A DNA stretch of 12,755 nt, from the NCBI GenBank assembly GCA_019695455.1, contig JAEUAC010000239.1, forward strand, positions 1 through 12,755. Reading direction: 5' to 3'. This document shows positions 1 through 6,823 of the stretch, one piece after another. The notes under the pieces are model-generated. The model saw nothing but the letters and a program-made list of their open reading frames with translations. It had not been told where the DNA came from and made no database searches. Within the stretch, counting starts at the first letter, position 1. Each line of letters starts with the position of its first letter. The stretch comes from Methylorubrum extorquens (GTDB lineage: Bacteria; Pseudomonadota; Alphaproteobacteria; Rhizobiales; Beijerinckiaceae). The position numbers and the translations under genes were made by a program.

Positions 1-111
1 GCCGGCATGGCCCGGCACAGGAAGCCCCTCGAGGAGGCGCTCGGCATTCCGGTCATCGATCCGACGCAGGCCGCCGTGACCATGGCGCTCGGCGCCGTCG
101 CGCTCGCCTGA
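1..111 (+). CDS. Asp/Glu/hydantoin racemase family protein, C-terminal end (partial)
   Basis: Only the last 36 residues and the TGA stop are inside the window; the gene begins upstream. The visible tail starts AGMARHRKPLEEALGIPVID and ends in a hydrophobic ALGAVALA stretch. In the Asp/Glu/hydantoin racemase superfamily the second catalytic cysteine sits in a GCAGM-type motif close to the C-terminus, followed by a helix and a 'GIPVID' strand that leads into the last helix. The window appears to be cut right after that cysteine. Members racemise hydantoins, aspartate or glutamate, or act as maleate isomerases; the substrate cannot be told from this fragment. The stop lies 26 bases before the glutathione S-transferase start, so the two may share a transcript. 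Family assignment is fairly secure, substrate is not. Confidence 0.75.
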   Translation, partial: AGMARHRKPLEEALGIPVIDPTQAAVTMALGAVALA

Positions 112-137
112 CGGCGCGACCGACACGGGAGAACCCA

Positions 138-773
138 ATGGCCGACGACCTCGTCTTCTACACCCACCCGCAATCGCGCGGCCGGACGGTCCGCTGGATG
201 CTGGAGGAGCTGGGCCAGCCCTACCGGACGGAGATCCTGGGCTACGGCCAGAGCATGAAGGCCGCGCCGTTCCTCGCCATCAACCCGATGGGGAAGGTCC
301 CCGCCATCACGCATGGCGGCACGCCCGTGACGGAGGTCGCGGCGATCTGCGCCTACCTGGCCGACGCGTTCCCGGCGGCCGGGCTCGCGCCGCACTCCGG
401 GAGCCTCGCGCGCGGTCCCTATTACCGCTGGCTGTTCTTCGCGGCCGGCCCGGTCGAATCGGCCATGTTCGCGAAGCTCCTGCGCTTCGAGGTGCCGTCC
501 GACCAGGAGCGCGCCGTGGGCTTCGGCACCATGGGCCAGGTCCTCGACACGCTGGAGGGCGCGGTGGCGAAGGGGCCGTACCTCGCGGGAGACGCGTTCA
601 CGGCCGCCGACCTCTACGTCGCGGCGTTCCTCGGCTTCGGCATGATGTTCGGCGGCATCGAGAAGCGGCCCGCCTTCGAGGCCTTCGTCGGCCGGCACAT
701 GGGACGTCCCGCCGCCATCCGGGCGCGCGAGATCGACGACGCGGCGATGCAGCAGCAGCCATCCGCCGGGTAG
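138..773 (+). CDS. Glutathione S-transferase family protein
   Basis: A 211-residue protein, normal for a cytosolic bacterial GST. The N-terminal thioredoxin-like domain (about residues 4-80) shows a PQSRGRTVRW segment whose Ser13 is at the usual place of the catalytic Ser/Tyr, and NPMGKVPAI (49-57) with the cis-proline Pro56. The helical C-terminal domain (about 90-200) contains the AGDAFTAADLYVAAFL pattern, where an N-capping Asp/Ala-Asp helix is typical. The glutathione gamma-glutamyl contact, normally Glu-Ser, reads Glu66-Val67 here. The start is supported by a GGGAGA ribosome-binding site about seven bases before the ATG. It follows the racemase gene by 26 bases and precedes paaK by 58. 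The physiological substrate is unknown; a role with aromatic or epoxide intermediates of the adjacent paa genes is possible but only inferred from proximity. Confidence 0.9.
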   Translation: MADDLVFYTHPQSRGRTVRWMLEELGQPYRTEILGYGQSMKAAPFLAINPMGKVPAITHGGTPVTEVAAICAYLADAFPAAGLAPHSGSLARGPYYRWLFFAAGPVESAMFAKLLRFEVPSDQERAVGFGTMGQVLDTLEGAVAKGPYLAGDAFTAADLYVAAFLGFGMMFGGIEKRPAFEAFVGRHMGRPAAIRAREIDDAAMQQQPSAG

Positions 774-831
774 CGCCCCGGACGCGCGGAGCGGGGACGC
801 CGGAAGAGCGCCTCGCGGGAGGAGACGAACG

Positions 832-2157
832 ATGCTCGCGACACCCGGCCTGAACCTCACGGAGGCCGCGCCGCTCGATGCGGCCGAACGCATGGGCCGC
901 GACGAGCTCGCCTCGCTCCAGCTCGCGCGCCTGCGGGCCACGCTGGAGCGGGCCTACGAGCGGGTCCCGCTCTACCGCGCGCGCTTCGATGCCGCGGGAC
1001 TCCACCCGTCGGACCTCGGCGACCTCTCCGATCTCGGCCGCTTCCCCTTCCTGGCGAAGGCGGACCTGCGGGAGACCTACCCGTTCGGCCTGTTCGCCGA
1101 GCCGCGGGAGAAGATCCTGCGCATCCACGCCTCGTCGGGCACGACGGGCAAGCCGATCGTGGTCGGCTACACGCGCCACGATCTCGCGATCTGGGCGGAG
1201 GTCGTCGCCCGCTCGCTGCGCCTCGCCGGCGCGCGGCCGGGCGAGCTCCTGCACAACGCCTACGGCTACGGGCTCTTCACGGGCGGGCTCGGCATCCATG
1301 CCGGTGCGGAGCGGCTGGGGCTCACGGTGGTGCCAGTCTCGGGCGGCATGACGGAGCGGCAGGTCCAGCTCATCACGGATTTCCGGCCGGACCACATCAC
1401 GGTGACGCCCTCCTACATGCTGGCGATCCTCGACGAATTCGCCCGCCTGGGGATCGATCCGCGGGATTGCTCGCTCCGCGTCGGCATCTTCGGCGCCGAG
1501 CCGTGGACCAACGCGATGCGCCGCGAGATCGAGGACGCGTTCCGCATGGACGCCGTCGACATCTACGGGCTGACGGAGGTGATCGGACCTGGCGTGAGCC
1601 AGGAGAGCGTCGAGACCAAGGACGGCCTCCACGTCTGGGAGGATCATTTCTATCCGGAGATCGTCGATCCCGAGACGGGGGCGGTGCTGCCGGACGGCGA
1701 ACTCGGCGAGCTCGTCTTCACGTCGCTGACCAAGGAGGCCGTGCCGATCATCCGCTACCGCACGCGCGACCTGACCCGGCTGCTGCCCGGCACGGCGCGC
1801 CCCGGCATGCGCCGCATGGAGAAGGTGACGGGCCGATCGGACGACATGATCATCCTGCGCGGCGTGAACGTCTTCCCGACGCAGATCGAGGAGGCGCTGC
1901 TCGGCTGCGCCTGGTGCGGCGGGCACTTCCTCGTCGAGCTCACGCGCGAAGGCCGCCTCGACGAGATGACCATCCTGGCCGAAGCGCGGCCGGACAGCTG
2001 GGACCCCTCCGCGATCGACGGCCACGCGGAACGGCTGACGGCCCTCATCAAGGGCACGATCGGCATCACGGCCCGCGTCAGCGTGCGCCCGCCCGGCTCG
2101 CTGGAGCGCTCGGGCGGCAAGGCCCGGCGCGTGATCGACCGCCGGCCCCGGGCCTGA
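832..2157 (+). CDS. paaK: Phenylacetate-CoA ligase PaaK
   Basis: This enzyme converts phenylacetate, ATP and CoA to phenylacetyl-CoA, AMP and pyrophosphate, the entry step of aerobic phenylacetate catabolism in the cytoplasm. The 441-residue length fits the family (about 430-440). Signatures of the adenylate-forming superfamily are present: the phosphate loop SSGTTGKP (101-108), the YGLTEV adenine motif (245-250), RYRTRDL (308-314) with the ribose-binding Asp, the hinge and C-terminal segment GRSDDMIILRGVNVFPTQIE (334-353), and the catalytic lysine region GGKARR (428-433, Lys430). HNAYGYGLFTGGLG (141-154) and VPVSGGMTERQ are typical of PaaK. The ATG is preceded by GGGAGGAG at good spacing. 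paaG, paaI and paaZ nearby support phenylacetate as substrate rather than another aryl acid. A paired-hairpin terminator follows. Confidence 0.95.
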   Translation: MLATPGLNLTEAAPLDAAERMGRDELASLQLARLRATLERAYERVPLYRARFDAAGLHPSDLGDLSDLGRFPFLAKADLRETYPFGLFAEPREKILRIHASSGTTGKPIVVGYTRHDLAIWAEVVARSLRLAGARPGELLHNAYGYGLFTGGLGIHAGAERLGLTVVPVSGGMTERQVQLITDFRPDHITVTPSYMLAILDEFARLGIDPRDCSLRVGIFGAEPWTNAMRREIEDAFRMDAVDIYGLTEVIGPGVSQESVETKDGLHVWEDHFYPEIVDPETGAVLPDGELGELVFTSLTKEAVPIIRYRTRDLTRLLPGTARPGMRRMEKVTGRSDDMIILRGVNVFPTQIEEALLGCAWCGGHFLVELTREGRLDEMTILAEARPDSWDPSAIDGHAERLTALIKGTIGITARVSVRPPGSLERSGGKARRVIDRRPRA

Positions 2158-2164
2158 AACGAGA

Positions 2165-2219
2165 ACGGCCGCCCGAGGGCGGCCGTCGACGACAGGTTGT
2201 CCCGGGCCTCGGCCCGGGA
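2165..2219. terminator. Paired hairpins between convergent paaK and the Met-rich gene
   Basis: Two perfect inverted repeats lie side by side in the 67-base convergent gap. The first (2165-2186) has a 10-bp stem ACGGCCGCCC / GGGCGGCCGT around two loop bases and begins eight bases after the paaK stop. The second (2200-2219) has a 9-bp stem TCCCGGGCC / GGCCCGGGA around TC and ends five bases from the stop of the leftward gene. Read leftward, the first hairpin is followed by TCTCGTTTC, a weak T-rich tail; read rightward there is no clear T tract. The layout fits bidirectional transcription termination. Confidence 0.7.
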
Positions 2220-2224
2220 GCGGA

Positions 2225-2560
2225 TCACATGCCGCGCTGCTGCATGCGCTCCATGCGGCGCATCTCGCGCATCTCGCGGCGGGACATCGGGCGATCCATC
2301 TCCTCGCGCATGCCGGGGCCGCGCATGCCCGGACGGCCGTCCATCATGGCCGGCTGCATGCCGCCCGCCGGCGGGCAGGGCACGAAGGCGCCGTTCATGA
2401 CGCAGGACTTGCCCGCGTAGGAGCCGCCCATCATGCCGTCGCCCATCATCATGGGGCCGCCCATCGGACCGCCGGGGGGCGGCGGCGGCGCCATCTGGGC
2501 GAAGGCCGGAGCGGCGAACAGCAGGCCGGCGGCGGAGGCGGCCAGGAACAATCTTTTCAT
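2225..2560 (-). CDS. Small methionine-rich secreted protein, function unknown
   Basis: I do not recognise a named family. The 111-residue product starts with a clear Sec signal peptide: MKR, a hydrophobic run to about residue 17, then AAPAFA with predicted cleavage before Gln22. The mature part (about 90 residues) is rich in Met, Gly and Pro: a PPPPPGGPMGG stretch, a PMMMGDGMM block, two cysteines eleven residues apart (SCVMNGAFVPC), and a C-terminal tail of alternating Met, Arg and Glu (REMREMRRMERM) that may form an amphipathic helix. I count about 20 methionines in the mature protein. The ATG at 2560 was chosen over one 33 bases upstream because GGAG lies six bases before it and the signal peptide begins there. 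It lies 82 bases downstream of paaI on the same strand. Periplasmic Cu(I)/Ag(I) binding is conceivable from composition, but unproven. Confidence 0.8.
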   Translation of the reverse strand: MKRLFLAASAAGLLFAAPAFAQMAPPPPPGGPMGGPMMMGDGMMGGSYAGKSCVMNGAFVPCPPAGGMQPAMMDGRPGMRGPGMREEMDRPMSRREMREMRRMERMQQRGM

Positions 2561-2642
2561 CGTGAACTCCAGAAGAGCGTTTCCATCCGCCAAACCCGGG
2601 GCCGGAGGATGGTTCCCTCTCCGACGCGTCCGCCCAGCCGCC

Positions 2643-3098
2643 TCAGGCGTCCCAGCGCCCTCCGACCGTCCGCGAATGGCCGCGGAACTCGGCGATCACC
2701 TCGTCGTCGACCGAGACCTGGACGTCGTAGATGCCGGAGCGCCCGATCCGCAACACCTCGTGCGCCGAGGCGACGAGCCGGTCGCCGAGCCGCCCCGGCT
2801 TCAGGAACGTCACCGTGCAATGCTGCGCCACCGCCTTCTCGCCGTGCGAGTTGCAGGCGAACGCGAAGGCGGAATCGGCGAGCGTGAAGATGTAGCCGCC
2901 GTGGGCCGTGTCGTGGCCGTTGGTCATGGCGGACGTGATCGGCATCGTGACGAGCGCGTAGCCCGGCCCGACATCGAGCAGCATCATGCCGAGCCCCTGG
3001 CTGGCGCGATCGGCGGCCCACATGGCGTCGGCGGAGGCGCGGGCGACCTCGTCCGGGTCCGGGCCGTCCACGGCCTCGTCGGCATCGGGGCCGCTCAT
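2643..3098 (-). CDS. paaI: Hydroxyphenylacetyl-CoA thioesterase PaaI
   Basis: A 151-residue hot-dog fold acyl-CoA thioesterase. In the paa pathway PaaI hydrolyses stalled ring-hydroxylated phenylacetyl-CoA esters, freeing CoA. Visible signature: NGHDTAHGGYIFTLADSAFA (60-79), which matches the family pattern of Asn, HGG and a helix carrying the catalytic acid, here Asp75 in FTLAD. ACNSHG follows directly, as in the E. coli enzyme. The second half shows the FLKPGRLGD (98-106) and GIYDVQVSVDDEVIAEFRGHSR strands expected of the hot-dog sheet. The N-terminal 20 residues are acidic and variable. Its ATG overlaps the paaG stop in the four-base ATGA arrangement, so the two are translationally coupled, and no independent strong ribosome-binding site is seen. 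Confidence 0.93.
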   Translation of the reverse strand: MSGPDADEAVDGPDPDEVARASADAMWAADRASQGLGMMLLDVGPGYALVTMPITSAMTNGHDTAHGGYIFTLADSAFAFACNSHGEKAVAQHCTVTFLKPGRLGDRLVASAHEVLRIGRSGIYDVQVSVDDEVIAEFRGHSRTVGGRWDA

Positions 3099-3877
3099 CG
3101 GGCGCGTCCCGTGAAGGCCGCGTTCCGCTTGCCCACGAAGGCCGCGACGCCCTCGGCGTAGTCCGGGGACAGGCAGGCCTCGTGCTGCAGGTCGGCCTCG
3201 AGGTCGAGCTGCGCGTCGAGGTCGTTCTCGGACGCGGCCGCGAGCGCCCGCTTGATCAGCCCGAGCGCGTGGGTCGGCTGGTTGGCGAGGTGGGACGCGA
3301 GCCGGTCGGCCTCGCCCGCCAGCGACTCGTCGTCGACGACCGCCCAGATCAGGCCCCAGGCCTCGGCCTGCTCGGCCGTGATCGGCTCGCCCAGCAGCGC
3401 GAGCCCGCGCGCCCGCGCGTCGCCGACGAGGCGCGGCAGGAACCACGTCCCGCCGGAATCGGGCACGAGCGCGATCTTGGCGAAGGCCTGGATGAAGCGC
3501 GCCTTGCGGGACGCGAGGACGATGTCGCAGGCGAGCGCGAGGTTCGCGCCCGCGCCGGCCGCGACGCCGTTCACGGCGCAGACCACGGGCTTCCGCAGCG
3601 CCCGGATGCGGCGGATGAGCGGGTTGAAATGATCGACGAGCAGCGCCCGCACGTCGGCCGGGTCGTCGCCGATCTCGGCGAGATCCTGTCCGGCGCAGAA
3701 GCCGCGTCCCGCGCCCGTGAGGAGGATCGCCCGGCAGGATTCGTCGGCCGCGGCCTCGTCGAGCGCGGCGGCCAGCGCCCGGTGCAGCGCGATGGTGAAG
3801 CTGTTCAGCTTGTCCGGGCGGTTCAGCACGATGCGGTGCCAGCCCTCCCGCCGCTCGACCAGGATCGGATCGGACAC
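3095..3877 (-). CDS. paaG: 2-(1,2-epoxy-1,2-dihydrophenyl)acetyl-CoA isomerase PaaG
   Basis: A 260-residue crotonase-fold enzyme that converts ring-1,2-epoxyphenylacetyl-CoA to oxepin-CoA and also isomerises double bonds in the later beta-oxidation steps. Oxyanion-hole segments are GRGFCAGQDLAE (57-68) and NGVAAGAGANLALACDI (103-119). The catalytic acid is Asp140 in LVPDSGGTWFLPRLVG (137-152), the single acid expected for PaaG, in contrast to the two glutamates of hydratases. GLIWAVVDDESLA and QLDLEADLQ further match E. coli PaaG closely. The start is GTG at 3877, supported by GGGAGGGG at about six bases. It overlaps paaI by four bases and diverges from paaZ. PaaB (enoyl-CoA hydratase-like) names are sometimes used for the same protein. 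Confidence 0.94.
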   Translation of the reverse strand: MSDPILVERREGWHRIVLNRPDKLNSFTIALHRALAAALDEAAADESCRAILLTGAGRGFCAGQDLAEIGDDPADVRALLVDHFNPLIRRIRALRKPVVCAVNGVAAGAGANLALACDIVLASRKARFIQAFAKIALVPDSGGTWFLPRLVGDARARGLALLGEPITAEQAEAWGLIWAVVDDESLAGEADRLASHLANQPTHALGLIKRALAAASENDLDAQLDLEADLQHEACLSPDYAEGVAAFVGKRNAAFTGRAR

Positions 3878-3968
3878 GTTCCCCTCCCTCGCCGCCCTTG
3901 TCTCGCCGGGCGGGTCGGGTACTCGTGCCGCCCGGGACGGGCCGGGTCAACGGCCCGCCCGCAGGAGG
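3878..3968. promoter_or_regulatory. Divergent paaG / paaZ control region
   Basis: The 91 bases between the two paa starts must hold the promoters for both directions. On the minus strand TTGACC (3950-3945) is a good -35 hexamer, but no convincing -10 follows at 17 bases. On the plus strand TTGTCT (3898-3903) with TACTCG (3920-3925) is a weak candidate. Two inverted repeats are present: CCGGGCGG / CCGCCCGG (3906-3913 and 3928-3935), and CGGGCC / GGCCCG (3938-3943 and 3952-3957). Either could be an operator for a PaaR- or PaaX-type repressor, but such repeats also arise by chance in DNA this GC-rich. The region is certain to matter; the individual elements are low confidence. Confidence 0.5.
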
Positions 3969-6008
3969 ATGGCCGTGACGATCGCGATCGAGAGCTTCGC
4001 CGAGGGCCGCTGGATCCGACCCGGCGGCGAGGGCGCCGCCATCGCGAGCGCGATCGACGGCCGGGTGGTCGCGACCCTGCCGGGCGGAACGCCGGACGTC
4101 GCCGCCATGGTGGCGCATGCGCGCCGGACCGGCGGGCCGGCGCTCCGGGCGCTCACCTTCCACGACCGGGCGGACATCCTGCGTGCGCTGGCGGCGCATC
4201 TGAACGAGCGCAAGGAGACGCTCTACGCCCTCTCGGCCGAGACCGGCGCGACGCGGCGGGATTGCGGCTTCGACGTCGACGGGGGCATCGGCACGCTGTT
4301 CGCCTACGCGTCCCGCGGCCGGCGCGAGCTGCCGTCCGAGCGGTTCGTGGTCGAAGGCCCGCCGGAGACGCTCGCCAAGGGCGGCGGCTTCGTCGGCCAG
4401 CACGTCCTCGTGCCGCTGCACGGGGTCGCCGTGCACATCAACGCCTTCAACTTCCCCGTCTGGGGACCGCTCGAGAAGTTCGCGCCCGCCTTCCTGGCCG
4501 GCATGCCCGTCATCACCAAGCCCGCGACGCCGACCGCCTACGTGACGGAGGCGCTGGTGCGCCTGATCGAGCAGTCGGGCCTGCTGCCGCCCGGCGCCCT
4601 GCAGATGATCGCGGGCCCGACGGGGCCGCTCCTCGACGAGCTCGGCGGACAGGACCTCGTCGCCTTCACGGGCTCGCTCGAGACGTCCGAGCGCCTGCGG
4701 GCGCACCCGTCCATCGGCCGCCACGCCGTCCGGTTCACGGCGGAGCGGGATTCGCTGAACGCCGCCATCCTGGGGCCGGACGCGGAACCCGGAACGCCGG
4801 AATTCGACGCCTTCGTCCGCGAGGTCGTCCGCGAGATGACGACCAAGGCGGGCCAGAAATGCACCGCCATCCGCCGCGCCATGGTGCCGGCCGCCTTCGC
4901 CGACGCCGCCGCCGCCGCGATCTCGGCCGCGCTCGCCGCCGTGCCGGTCGGCGATCCGCGGCGCGAGGACGTGCGCATGGGCCCGCTCGTAGGGCTCCCG
5001 CAGCGCGACGACGTCCGGGCGCGCCTGGCCCGCCTGCGCGAGGAGGCCGACCTCGTCTTCGGCGACCCGGACCGCGTCGAGGCACGCGGGGCCGACGACC
5101 GCACGGGCGCCTTCCTGTCGCCGATCCTGCTGCGCTGCGACCGGCCGCGCGAGGCGACGGCCGTGCACGCGCTCGAGGCCTTCGGCCCCGTCGCGACCCT
5201 GATGGCCTACGGCGACATGGGCGAGGCCGTCGAGCTCGTGCGGCGCGGCGAAGGCAGCCTCGTCGCGTCGCTCTACACGAACGACGACGCGGCGGCCGAG
5301 GAGGCCGTCCTGGGGCTCGCGCCGTTCCACGGCCGCCTCCTCGTGGTGGACCGGGATTGCGCGCGCGAGCAGACGGGCCACGGCTCGCCGCTGCCGAACC
5401 TCGTCCATGGCGGCCCGGGCCGGGCGGGCGGCGGCGAGGAGCTCGGCGGCCTGCGGGCGGTCTTCCACCACATGCAGCGGACGGCCCTGCAGGGCTCGCC
5501 CCGGCGCATGGCCGCGCTGACGCGATCCTGGATCAAGGGTGCGCCGTCACCCCGGCCGGAGCATCACCCCTTCCGGCTCGACTTCGACGCGCTCCGCATC
5601 GGCGACACGATCGAGACGGCCGCCCGCACCATCACGCTCGCGGACATCGAGCACTTCGCCGCGTTCACGGGGGACACGTTCTACGCCCACATGGACGAGG
5701 CGGCGGCGGCCGCGAACCCGTTCTTCCCGGGCCGGGTGGCGCACGGCTACCTGATCCTGTCCTTCGCGGCCGGCCTCTTCGTGGACCCCGCGCCCGGCCC
5801 CGTCCTGGCGAATTACGGGCTCGATTCGCTGCGCTTCCTGAAGCCGGTCTCGCCGGGCGATTCCATCCGGGTCCGCCTCACGGCCAAGGCGAAGAACGCC
5901 GCCCGCCAGCCCGATTACGGCGAGGTGCGCTGGGACGCGGAGGTGTTCAACCAGGAGGACGAGACGGTCGCGCGCTACGACCTGCTCACGATGAACGCGC
6001 GGGCTTAG
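3969..6008 (+). CDS. paaZ: Bifunctional oxepin-CoA hydrolase / 3-oxo-5,6-dehydrosuberyl-CoA semialdehyde dehydrogenase PaaZ
   Basis: A 679-residue fusion, matching E. coli PaaZ (about 681). The N-terminal aldehyde dehydrogenase domain (about 1-520) has the general base Glu259 in FTAERDSLNA, the catalytic Cys298 in TTKAGQKCTAIRR, and HINAFNFPVWG and TKPATPTAYV of the cofactor site. The C-terminal MaoC-like (R)-hydratase domain (about 532-679) has TGDTFYAHMDEAA with the catalytic Asp569/His574 pair, then VAHGYLILSFAAGLFVD. It opens the oxepin-CoA ring and oxidises the reactive aldehyde with NADP+ before it can cyclise. Start choice is open: AGGAGG (3963-3968) directly abuts the ATG at 3969, while a GTG at 3975 has ideal six-base spacing, which would shorten the protein by two residues. 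It diverges from paaG and ends in TAG. Confidence 0.96.
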   Translation: MAVTIAIESFAEGRWIRPGGEGAAIASAIDGRVVATLPGGTPDVAAMVAHARRTGGPALRALTFHDRADILRALAAHLNERKETLYALSAETGATRRDCGFDVDGGIGTLFAYASRGRRELPSERFVVEGPPETLAKGGGFVGQHVLVPLHGVAVHINAFNFPVWGPLEKFAPAFLAGMPVITKPATPTAYVTEALVRLIEQSGLLPPGALQMIAGPTGPLLDELGGQDLVAFTGSLETSERLRAHPSIGRHAVRFTAERDSLNAAILGPDAEPGTPEFDAFVREVVREMTTKAGQKCTAIRRAMVPAAFADAAAAAISAALAAVPVGDPRREDVRMGPLVGLPQRDDVRARLARLREEADLVFGDPDRVEARGADDRTGAFLSPILLRCDRPREATAVHALEAFGPVATLMAYGDMGEAVELVRRGEGSLVASLYTNDDAAAEEAVLGLAPFHGRLLVVDRDCAREQTGHGSPLPNLVHGGPGRAGGGEELGGLRAVFHHMQRTALQGSPRRMAALTRSWIKGAPSPRPEHHPFRLDFDALRIGDTIETAARTITLADIEHFAAFTGDTFYAHMDEAAAAANPFFPGRVAHGYLILSFAAGLFVDPAPGPVLANYGLDSLRFLKPVSPGDSIRVRLTAKAKNAARQPDYGEVRWDAEVFNQEDETVARYDLLTMNARA

Positions 6009-6083
6009 GGCGGGCCTTCGACGCCCCTCACGGGTTGCCGGCGAGGTCCGCCCCCTCTGCGTCGCGACCGTCTTGCAGGCCGG

Positions 6084-6101
6084 CCCCGGCCTTCGCCGGG
6101 G
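6084..6101. terminator. GC-rich hairpin between convergent paaZ and methyltransferase genes
   Basis: A 7-bp perfect stem CCCCGGC / GCCGGGG closes a CTTC tetraloop inside the 128-base convergent gap. A smaller palindrome GGAGG / CCTCC (6110-6123) follows. No T tract is visible on either side. It could be a bidirectional terminator. The sequence also resembles the short CCGGCnTTCGCCGG palindromes that are dispersed between genes in several alphaproteobacterial genomes, which cannot be tested inside one window. Confidence 0.5.
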
Positions 6102-6136
6102 CGAGCGGCGGAGGTCGGCCTCCCGTGCGCCCCGCC

Positions 6137-6823
6137 TCACGCCTTGCGGGCGGCGAAGGCCATGCGCTTCGGGTTGTGGCCGAGATTCGGGCGGCGCTCG
6201 GCCGCGAAGCCGCGGGCCCGCAGCGCGTCCAGCATCTCGGCCTCGGAATGGTGCGTCAGGCCGAGCTCGGTCCGGAGCTTGCGGTAGTCGGAGAAGGCCG
6301 TCCGGACGAGGCCCGCGAGCGCGGCCCGCAGGAAGCCGCCCTGCCAGGCGAAGGCGAGAAGCGCCCGGACGTCGTCGAGCGGCGACAGGTCCGGCGGCAG
6401 GACGTCGGCCAGGACGAGCGTGCCGCGGGCCGAGAGCTTCAGGCGCCAGAGGCCGAGCAGCGCGTCCAGCTCCTCGAACGAGAGATATTGCAGGAGCGAA
6501 TTCACGACGACGAGGTCGACCGAGCCGTCCGGCAGGCCGTCCACCTCCTCGGGCGCCAGGACGACGATCGTCGGCTCGTCCGCGAAGCGCCGCGAGAGGC
6601 GGTCGCGGACGAGGGGCGCGCCGTCGCAGAGATAGAGCCGGCCGCAGGCGGCCGCGACCCGGCCTGCGGAAAGCGCCTCCCCGCAGCCGTGGTCCAGCAC
6701 CGTCGCGCCCGGTCCGGGCACGAGGGCCGCGACGTCGCGCGCGATGAGGGCGTAGTGCAGGGTCTTGTGCCGATCGGAGACGTAGATCGGGCTGTCGGCG
6801 TTCCAGTAGTCGCGCCAGCTCAC
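6137..6823 (-). CDS. Class I SAM-dependent methyltransferase
   Basis: A 228-residue cytoplasmic protein with a Rossmann-type SAM-binding domain. Motif I is VLDHGCGEA (42-50), the acidic residue after strand 2 is Asp67 in LYLCDGAP, and motif IV is DLVVVNSLLQYLS (103-115); GTLVLADVLPP (134-144) continues the sheet. The last 60 residues, ending NLGHNPKRMAFAARKA, form a variable cap likely to set substrate choice. The start is a GTG in 'MSWRDYWNADSPIYV', a natural-looking beginning for the family. It lies in a four-base GTGA overlap with the stop of the cupin gene, so translation is coupled. The substrate is unknown; the cupin partner is the only clue. General fold assignment is secure. Confidence 0.88.
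   Translation of the reverse strand: MSWRDYWNADSPIYVSDRHKTLHYALIARDVAALVPGPGATVLDHGCGEALSAGRVAAACGRLYLCDGAPLVRDRLSRRFADEPTIVVLAPEEVDGLPDGSVDLVVVNSLLQYLSFEELDALLGLWRLKLSARGTLVLADVLPPDLSPLDDVRALLAFAWQGGFLRAALAGLVRTAFSDYRKLRTELGLTHHSEAEMLDALRARGFAAERRPNLGHNPKRMAFAARKA

Noticed and set aside
598..2025. Leftward open frame antisense to GST and paaK
   Set aside because: Asp/Arg/Ala-rich shadow with no motif; both sense-strand genes are secure.
2561..2593. Longer start for the Met-rich protein at 2593
   Set aside because: The extra eleven residues would put a polar leader before the signal peptide, and the ribosome-binding site GGAG fits the ATG at 2560.
3099..5471. Leftward open frame upstream of paaI, antisense to paaZ
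   Set aside because: Only the 151 residues from 3098 match a thioesterase. The rest is low-complexity antisense translation of paaG and paaZ regions.
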